Below, one piece after another: positions 58,210-64,000 of a stretch of DNA of 64,000 bases (within the stretch, counting starts at the first letter, position 1; every line of letters starts with the position of its first letter). Origin of the DNA: Bryum argenteum (taxonomy: Eukaryota > Streptophyta > Bryopsida > Bryales > Bryaceae); contig CM073328.1 in the NCBI GenBank assembly GCA_037043015.1, positions 13,923,495-13,987,494 on the forward strand. The letters run 5' to 3'. The notes under the pieces were generated by a model. That model made no database searches and had not been told where the DNA came from. It saw nothing but the letters and a program-made list of their open reading frames with translations. A program made the position numbers and the translations under genes.

Positions 58210-58899
58210 ATAGACTTAATGCTAGAAGCTAAACCAGCAAATCGGCCAATTTATCGCCTAGCACCAAACGAGCTTGAGGAGCTGAGGAAGACGTTGGACG
58301 AGCTTTTGGAGAAGGGCCTCATTCGAGAAAGCACATCGCCATGGGGAGCACTCCTCCTTTTGCACCCAAAAAGGATGGTGGATTGCGGCTATGCATCGAT
58401 TATCGGGGCCTTAATAAGCAGACCATCAAAAATGCTTATCCACTCCCACGTGTGGATGACCTTCTTGATCAACTTCGAGGCGCAACCATTTTTAGCAAGC
58501 TAGATCTTCGAAGTGGATCTCTGGCAGATACCAATTGCAAAAGAGGATATTGAAAAGACAGCATTTCGCACGCGCTATGGACATTTTGAGTGGCTCGTTC
58601 TGCCTTTTGGTCTCACCAATGCCCCAGCTTCCTTCATGGGTCACATGAACAGGTTGTTCCGGGACCTTTTGGACAAGTGTGTAGTTGTTTTCATTGACGA
58701 CATTTTGATCTATAGTAAAACCCCGGAAGAGCATGACCAACATCTACGGGAGGTGCTACGTCGGTTACGGGATAGTCACTTCTATTGCAAGCAATCAAAG
58801 TGTGAACTTTGGAAGTCCGAGGTCACCTTTTTGGGGCATGTAGTATCATTCGAGGGTGTGTACATGGAACAAGCTAAGGTGAATGCAGTGAAGGACTGA
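58210..58899 (+). pseudogene. Reverse transcriptase region, in three phases
   Basis: RT copies element RNA into DNA. Segments in order: [17 protein letters not shown], then [28 protein letters not shown] and FSKLDLRSG, then [20 protein letters not shown] and the catalytic FIDDILIYS with FLGHVVS. They sit in three reading frames, so no full-length RT can be made from this copy. Confidence 0.75.
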
Positions 58900-59333
58900 C
58901 CAACTCCCAAGGATGTTTCTGAAGTTCGTTCTTTCTTAGGCCTCGCCGGGATACTATCGTCGTTTTGTTCGGCGGTTTGCGACATTCTTTGCTCCTCCGA
59001 CAAATCTATTGGAGAAGGGCGCTCCATTTGAGTGGAAACTACAACAACAAGGCGCTTTCAATAATTTGAAGGAGGCACTCACTCTTCGCTCCACCGCAAC
59101 CATATGATCATGACCTTCCGTATGACGGTTGACATTGACACCTCCGACTTTGCTATAGGCGCGGTCCTCCAACAAGACTTGGTAGGGGCCTTCAACCGGT
59201 TGCATATGAGTCACGCAAACTTAAGAGAGGGCAGAGCGCAACTATTCTCGCACGTGATCGGAAACAACTAGCAATTGTACATGCTACCAAAGTATGGCGG
59301 CACTATCTATTGGGGAAACTGTGACAATTCGGA
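58900..59333 (+). pseudogene. Degraded RNase H region
   Basis: Fragments expected after RT are readable across phases: a FLGLAG-YYRRFV-like start just after 58,930, a TDAS-like region near 59,130, and the 'ARDRKQLAIVHA' type stretch near 59,255. Stops and shifts interrupt it. Confidence 0.5.
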
Positions 59334-61058
59334 TTGATCATCGGCCCTTACTACATGATCGCATTTAGAAAATATGAAATCGAGACACCACCACCGGGAA
59401 GAAACGATTCTGCGGTGTTTGATATTCAACTTCAAGATGCAGCAAGGGCGACAACAACATTGTGCCAGGCGCTTTATCTCGGAGACCGGATCCAAATCAA
59501 TCGAGAGGACACGAGGGAGATTGCTACCATTAGTAGTATTGTTCCGGATCTAACCAGAGGGAGAGAATGGAAGGAAGCCACCTACCAGGATGCTTACTTC
59601 ACAATGGTGACTGATCGAGTAGAGGTAGGTGATGTGCAATATCAAGATTACAACCTCGTTGACGGCCTCCTCTATTTTAAGAAGCGGGTTTATGTACCTA
59701 ACGATGCTAAACTTCGAACCCGCATACTTCAAGAAGGGCATGACATTCCTATCTCTGGACATCTCGGACGTGAGAAGACCTTAGAACGGATTTCTAGAAC
59801 ATGGTTTTGGGTGGGCTTGGATCGTGATGTTCGAGCTTTTGTGCGTTCCTGTGAGCTATGCCAACGGAACAAGGCACGCAATACTGCACCTCTTGGACTG
59901 CTGCAGCCGATTCCACTACCTACGGTACGATGGGAACAAGTAACCATGGATCTCATTACTTGTTTGCCACAGACGCATCGTAATCACACTGCTGCTGTCT
60001 TTGTGGACCGCCTTTCGAAGCAAATTCATTTGGCTGCGGTACGCTCCGATATTGATGCCCCAACACTTGCACGAGTCTTCTTCGACACTGTCTTCCGTCA
60101 TCATGGATTGCCTCGTGTCATTATCTCAGATCGGGATCCGCGCTTCACAGGGAGTTTCTGGCAAGCACTATTCAAGCTTCTCGGCACACGACTTGCTATG
60201 TCCACAGCCTTTCATCCTCAGACTGATGGACAGACAGAGCGTGCTAACCGGACCTTGGAGGATATGCTGCGAGCGTTTGTGGCAATTCACCACAACGACT
60301 GGGATGAGTATCTGACCCCTTTGGAGTTCGCCTATAATGATAGTTCCCAAGCAAGCACGGGTCATTCACCATTCTTTCTTAACGCTGGTCAGCATCCGAT
60401 TACGTCGGCAACGCTCCACCGCCCCATCAACACCAACAACCCTACAACGGAGGAGTTTATACAACGACTAACATCGGCGTTGCAAGAGGCTCGACAGCGG
60501 CTCCTTACTGCACAAAATCGACAAAAACAATATGCAGATAACCACCGGCAACATAAGACCTTTCGAGAAGGTGACTTGGTTCTGCTCTCAAATGCCAACC
60601 TTCCGTTAGCTACATCGACTCAAGTCCGTAAACTTGCACCCCGGTGGATTGGACCTTTCCGAATCTCTACGGTCATATCTGATGTTGCATACCGCCTCGA
60701 GCTTCCGCCACATATCCACATCCATCCAGTTTTTCATATCTCGCAGCTCAAAGAATTTCATACTGAATCGGAGCGCTTTCCAGGCCGACATCAGCCTCCG
60801 CCGCCACCGGTAGTGATTGAAGACCAGGAGGAATATGAAGTGGACTGCATTTTGGAACACCGCTATCTTCGTCGTGGCAATGGACGTCCGCAACTACAAT
60901 ACAAAGTCCGATGGAAAGGTTATCCCATCCACGATGCAACATGGGAGCCCGTTCACAACCTTACCCATTGTCAAGAAACCATTTGGAGATATCATCAGGA
61001 GCGAACGAGGGCGTTCCGCATTAGCGGAGGATTAATTGTAACAGGCGGCAAGAACTAG
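59334..61058 (+). CDS. Integrase with C-terminal chromodomain (Ty3/gypsy pol)
   Basis: A 574-codon open frame. The integrase zinc-binding motif is complete (H136, H143, C173, C176). The catalytic triad is D206 (MDLITCLP), D266 (IISDRDPRF) and E302 (QTDGQTERANR), with exactly 35 residues between the last two. A GPF-type module (APRWIGPFRIS) precedes a chromodomain at ~501-552 (YEVDCILEHRY ... YKVRWKGYPIHDATWEP). In chromoviruses this domain directs insertion to modified chromatin. The stop codon lies 20 bp inside the 3' LTR. The frame opens with TTG because the upstream pol is disrupted; it would normally be part of a polyprotein. Confidence 0.9.
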   Translation: MIIGPYYMIAFRKYEIETPPPGRNDSAVFDIQLQDAARATTTLCQALYLGDRIQINREDTREIATISSIVPDLTRGREWKEATYQDAYFTMVTDRVEVGDVQYQDYNLVDGLLYFKKRVYVPNDAKLRTRILQEGHDIPISGHLGREKTLERISRTWFWVGLDRDVRAFVRSCELCQRNKARNTAPLGLLQPIPLPTVRWEQVTMDLITCLPQTHRNHTAAVFVDRLSKQIHLAAVRSDIDAPTLARVFFDTVFRHHGLPRVIISDRDPRFTGSFWQALFKLLGTRLAMSTAFHPQTDGQTERANRTLEDMLRAFVAIHHNDWDEYLTPLEFAYNDSSQASTGHSPFFLNAGQHPITSATLHRPINTNNPTTEEFIQRLTSALQEARQRLLTAQNRQKQYADNHRQHKTFREGDLVLLSNANLPLATSTQVRKLAPRWIGPFRISTVISDVAYRLELPPHIHIHPVFHISQLKEFHTESERFPGRHQPPPPPVVIEDQEEYEVDCILEHRYLRRGNGRPQLQYKVRWKGYPIHDATWEPVHNLTHCQETIWRYHQERTRAFRISGGLIVTGGKN

Positions 61059-61527
61059 ATTTTTGTGTTTCTTTAGAAAAGTAGATAGATAGTTGAAACC
61101 ATTTTAGGAGTTTTTAGAAAATTTTAGAATTTGAGGTAGATGGCCTATGTGGGACCCACCATAGAAGCTTCGAGAAGGTGGGGCCCACCTCTAGAGTCTT
61201 CTAGAAGGGCGGTTATCTAGGTGGGGCCCACCTCTAGGACCTTCCGGAAAGTTCCATGGTGGGGCCCGCCATTGGAACATTCTAGAAAGTTCCAAGGGCG
61301 GTTAGGCAGAGTATAAATAGAACTGGCCGGGGCCATTTGGAGGCATTCGGTCAGGTACGCCTTAGTCCCTCTCTCTCAGTAAAGTTTGGTTTGTACTTTG
61401 CTTCTTTAGATCTGCTTTGTTCTGTTCTGTTCAAGTCTATTCGGTCATGTTTAGTCCGGTTTTCTTAGATCTTGTTAGGTTAGCAGTGTTTGAGTTGTGA
61501 CCAAAGAGAGAATTCAGTCCCTTTTCA
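61037..61527 (+). repeat. 3' LTR of the Ty3/gypsy element
   Basis: 491 bp, near-identical to the 5' LTR. Differences cluster in small indels, for example gggcgcgg/gggcgg, ttacattacattc/ttctgttctgttc and ttctcgagatc/ttcttagatc. Confidence 0.9.
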
Positions 61528-62632
61528 GTATCTCCTTGCTTTATAAGAATTTTAGGATATCCTTCATTCCATGGATCCCTACTTCCCAGCTGTCCTCTGT
61601 TCTATTCTGGTTCCCCATTCTCTTTTTCTTTACTAATCACTCCCAACCCCTAATTTTCCATTCGCGGTTTCCATCCTTTGTTCCCGATTCCGGCTCTTCC
61701 ATCCAGCCATCCTCCAATTTCCCTTCTTGGTTTCATCATTTGTTCCCGATTTCCATAATTTGTTCCCAGTTCCTATCATACATTCATGGTTCTCATTATT
61801 TGTTTTTGTTCCCATTCTCCGTGCCCAATTCCTAATTCTTGTTCCATGTTCCGTTGATCTCTTCTTTACTCCTTACTTTGCTCCATTTTACATGTTCCAC
61901 ATTCCTTGTCCCTTCGACTCTTGTTATGTTAATGAGATTTAATAAATTCTTAATAACAATCAAGTACCACCTACGGAAATCCTTCAAAATCTTTAAAACT
62001 CTTCATACCGTGTATACTCTCATGGGCAAACCACTCTACCACCGGGAAGGATCACCAAGGGCAAAGAGAAAAACCGGGTTTGCATCGAGGTCGGGCAACC
62101 TACAAAGGATCGCTAGCGGTAATCGTGTTCTTTTATATATATATAGATAAGAACTCCAACCCTCACAATCGAAGATTGGTGTGAATACTGACTTACATTC
62201 GTAATGTCTATACCTCAATGACTACATGACAAAGAGATAAAAGAGCAAACTACTACTCACCCTTTCGGGAATACAATTTGTTAATCTTCATCATGCCCCT
62301 AAACCCTTGCAACTTTCAATGTTGCACATGTTGCAATTTTTTGTATGCCTTCTTTATTCACTAAGTTCACGATAACAAACTTAAAGTAGCCTATAAGTTA
62401 TGAACTCAATACTTATAAAAATCAGGACTTGCCCTTTAATAATAAATGAAGGTCATATTTGAAATTGACAATATATGAATATGTATATTCCAAAATTCTA
62501 AACAAATTACCAAACAAATAATATAAGTCTTAGATAAAATTCTTTTATCTCCATAAATCTTTGTGAAAATATGTACTTTGACATTTTTAAGCAATTGCAG
62601 GGAATATTCATCGTTTGAAATGACAAACTAGA
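61528..62632. repeat. Tandem duplication copy 2 (right part) and AT-rich DNA
   Basis: 61,528-62,035 continues the second copy of the ~0.58 kb unit. After that, AT-rich non-coding sequence without a recognised feature runs up to the SINE fragment. Confidence 0.5.
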
Positions 62633-62724
62633 TAGATAGATAGATAGAAACTCCGGTCCCTTTCTAAGGGGCGGCGTGAATGAAGTGTCCGTTCAGTAAT
62701 GCTAATATCCCGATGGCCACCGGA
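62633..62724 (-). mobile_element. tRNA-derived SINE, copy C (5'-truncated)
   Basis: On the minus strand this is the 3' ~90 bp of the SINE (tccggtggccat.gggatattagcatta ... aaagggaccggagtttc) ending in (TCTA)n. It is flanked by 11-bp duplications GACAAACTAGA (62,622-62,632 and 62,725-62,735). 5' truncation with intact duplications is the mark of incomplete reverse transcription. Confidence 0.85.
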
Positions 62725-62735
62725 GACAAACTAGA

Positions 62736-63353
62736 CTATAAACATAAAATGTAAGAGATCATTTTCTATATACTATAGAAGTAAATAGGGAGTACTTGTA
62801 TGATAACATACATGCATGTACATGTTCAATTTCTACTATTATCAAGTTTGATTTAGGACAAAAATTCCCGATCTTAATTATATAAAACATCCCTATAAAC
62901 ACTTGAGGGTGAGTGCATGGTTGAGTGGACCAAAGGCGGCATAGGCTCCCTCTATAGAACTCACTAATTTACTGCCATAGTATTAAAAGCCATTGTGAGT
63001 TGTCAGGGCACTCACAGCCGTTGATGAGATCGGGCAAGCCGGACGGTCGAGATGCCCGTCTGGGGTGTCGATCGCGCCGCGGAGGGGGGTATGTGGGCCG
63101 TGGGATTGACCCCAACGGGCCAGATCATCGGAGGGGGGGGGGAGCGCCCGAGGCCGTCGATGGGTTTGCAGGCAATCTCGCGGCAGGGAGACTTCGTCTC
63201 TCCCGCCACCTCCTAGCCAGCTTCTCCCTCGCTGCTGGAGCTCTTCCGTTGCTCATGATTGTGTATTTTTGGCATGTGTGCTGGACTGTAGTCAAGTGCT
63301 TGGATACGCTCACGTGGGTATGCGCGACTAGGGTTACTCGAGTGTTTTGAACA
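62736..63353. other. Transition to GC-rich DNA, possible promoter of the right-edge relic
   Basis: The sequence changes from AT-rich to strongly GC-rich at about 63,000. A G-run lies at 63,133-63,142. No coding frame here is convincing. It may be the leader or promoter of the gene relic starting at 63,354. Confidence 0.3.
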
Positions 63354-64000
63354 ATGTCGACTCGAGAGAGAGAGGCCAAAGAGCGATTGTTGGAGGAGCC
63401 GGATTGTAAACCCGTGAGGAAGAAGGTGAAGGTCGAAGGAGGATCATCGGGAGCGTGGGTTGATCCGTTGTATCTTTGGCGACCCCGATTACGTGGGATA
63501 GAGAAAGCACGCTGACGCGACTACTTTGAAAAGAATTTCGGTTTGTGCAACGAGGGCTTTGCACCGAAGCGGCTTCGATTTGGCGTGCACTTGGACGAGG
63601 CGGGCGTGAGAGCTTATTTGGGCCGAAAGTTAACGCCAATGGGTACCGTTATTCGATGTCTGAAGACGTCGCTTTGCAGGAGAGAGTTGAGAAGTGTTGG
63701 ATGATCACCCACCAGCGCACCAGTGTTCCAAACTCAAGGTTGATCAACATTGCCGAAGCAAAGGGTCACGCGTACGAGACTGTGAAGGGAAAGAAAACAA
63801 ACTGGTGCCTCCACGCTGAGTGGACCTGTCGTGAGCAGCTGCGCAGGCACAACTTGGAGAAAGACGCGGCCCAGAAGGAGAAGAAGGCTGGTTCTGCCGA
63901 GAAAAAGCCTGGGGAGAGCGTCACAATTACTGACGGAGGGGAGGGAGGTCCATCGCCCATTGCCTTGCCGATCAGTAGTGGGGTTGGGGGGTTCGAGCAC
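63354..64000 (+). pseudogene. GC-rich unidentified gene relic, runs off the right edge
   Basis: ATG 63,354 opens 53 codons (MSTREREAKERLLEEP, then an NLS-like PVRKKVKVEGG) to a TGA. Directly after it the same phase continues RDYFEKNFGLCNEGFAPKRL and FGVHLDEAGVRAY. At about 63,616 the coding character passes to another phase (FGPKVNANGYRYSMSEDVAL ... INIAEAKGHAYETVKGKK, NWCLHAEWTCREQLRRHN, then a Lys/Glu-rich tail) that stays open to the window end. One nonsense codon and one frameshift are thus implied, unless introns explain them. Family not recognised; it may be related to the relic at 51,985-52,680. Confidence 0.4.

Larger units (their letters stand above)
55955..61527 (+). mobile_element. 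Ty3/gypsy chromovirus-type LTR retrotransposon
   Basis: The element starts TGTAACAG and ends TTTTCA, flanked by GTATC on both sides (55,950-55,954 and 61,528-61,532), the 5-bp duplication of LTR elements. LTRs are 55,955-56,444 and 61,037-61,527, differing by small indels and substitutions (roughly 4-5% by eye). The PBS complementary to initiator-Met tRNA is at 56,446-56,457. The polypurine tract is weak (around 61,026-61,031). Domain order gag - protease - RT - RNase H - integrase - chromodomain is that of plant chromoviruses. The gag to RNase H part is broken into several frames; the integrase frame is open. It is inserted in the second copy of a tandem duplication. Confidence 0.92.

Noticed and set aside
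1-64000. CRISPR arrays, rRNA genes, bona fide tRNA genes, bacterial operons
   Set aside because: None seen. The spaced 17-bp motif at 29.26-29.42 kb has only three copies and no CRISPR features, and the B-box-containing segments lack full tRNA cloverleaves.

Overview
The window looks like nuclear DNA of a land plant. The evidence is a plant-type choline monooxygenase with many short GT-AG introns, a MADS-domain gene, a CACTA (En/Spm) transposon with a TNP2-type transposase, a chromodomain Ty3/gypsy element primed by initiator-Met tRNA, and short interstitial CCCTAAA motifs. A bryophyte or other seed-free plant is possible, but nothing seen here fixes the lineage.

Left third (1-14 kb): this is the gene-bearing part. 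It holds a divergent MADS-domain gene (1757-2806, +), a 946-bp Tc1/mariner-like fold-back element (3667-4612), a ten-exon choline-monooxygenase-like Rieske oxygenase whose exons join without a break (5594-9548, +), and a convergent RPN2/PSMD1 26S proteasome subunit gene (13264-9938, -). The RPN2 copy has one normal intron but two apparent frameshifts. The CMO and RPN2 stop codons are 389 bp apart, tail to tail. A MITE with 12-bp direct repeats sits in CMO intron 3.

Middle (14-37 kb): this is AT-rich and essentially non-coding. It is built from old, diverged, order-preserving duplications that recur at 46.5-51.9 kb, with younger small elements dropped into them: TTAA-flanked piggyBac-like MITEs, fold-back elements, a full tRNA-derived SINE with a perfect 12-bp target duplication, and a second tRNA-like repeat family. 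One open frame near 28.2-28.8 kb has two 60-codon tandem repeats.

37,359-46,474 is a complete CACTA transposon with matching termini and a 3-bp AAC target duplication. It carries a Transposase_24/TnpA-like gene (-), a TNP2 + DUF4216-type transposase gene (+) and a third gene (+) whose last exon resembles an F-box segment. The two transposase genes are divergently oriented around a ~0.6 kb spacer. Both have breaks, so the copy is probably not autonomous. A paralogous uninterrupted copy of its insertion site lies at about 36,040-36,080.

Right end (52-64 kb): two GC-rich gene relics (about 51,985-52,680 on - and 63,354-64,000 on +), a pair of 18-bp perfect palindromes at 53.2 kb, further fold-back repeats, and a Ty3/gypsy chromovirus-type retrotransposon (55,955-61,527). 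The retrotransposon has ~490-bp LTRs and a GTATC target duplication, and is nested in the second copy of a ~0.58 kb tandem duplication. Its integrase-chromodomain frame is open, while gag, protease, RT and RNase H are split over several frames.

All similarity calls come from reading motifs by eye. No searches were run.
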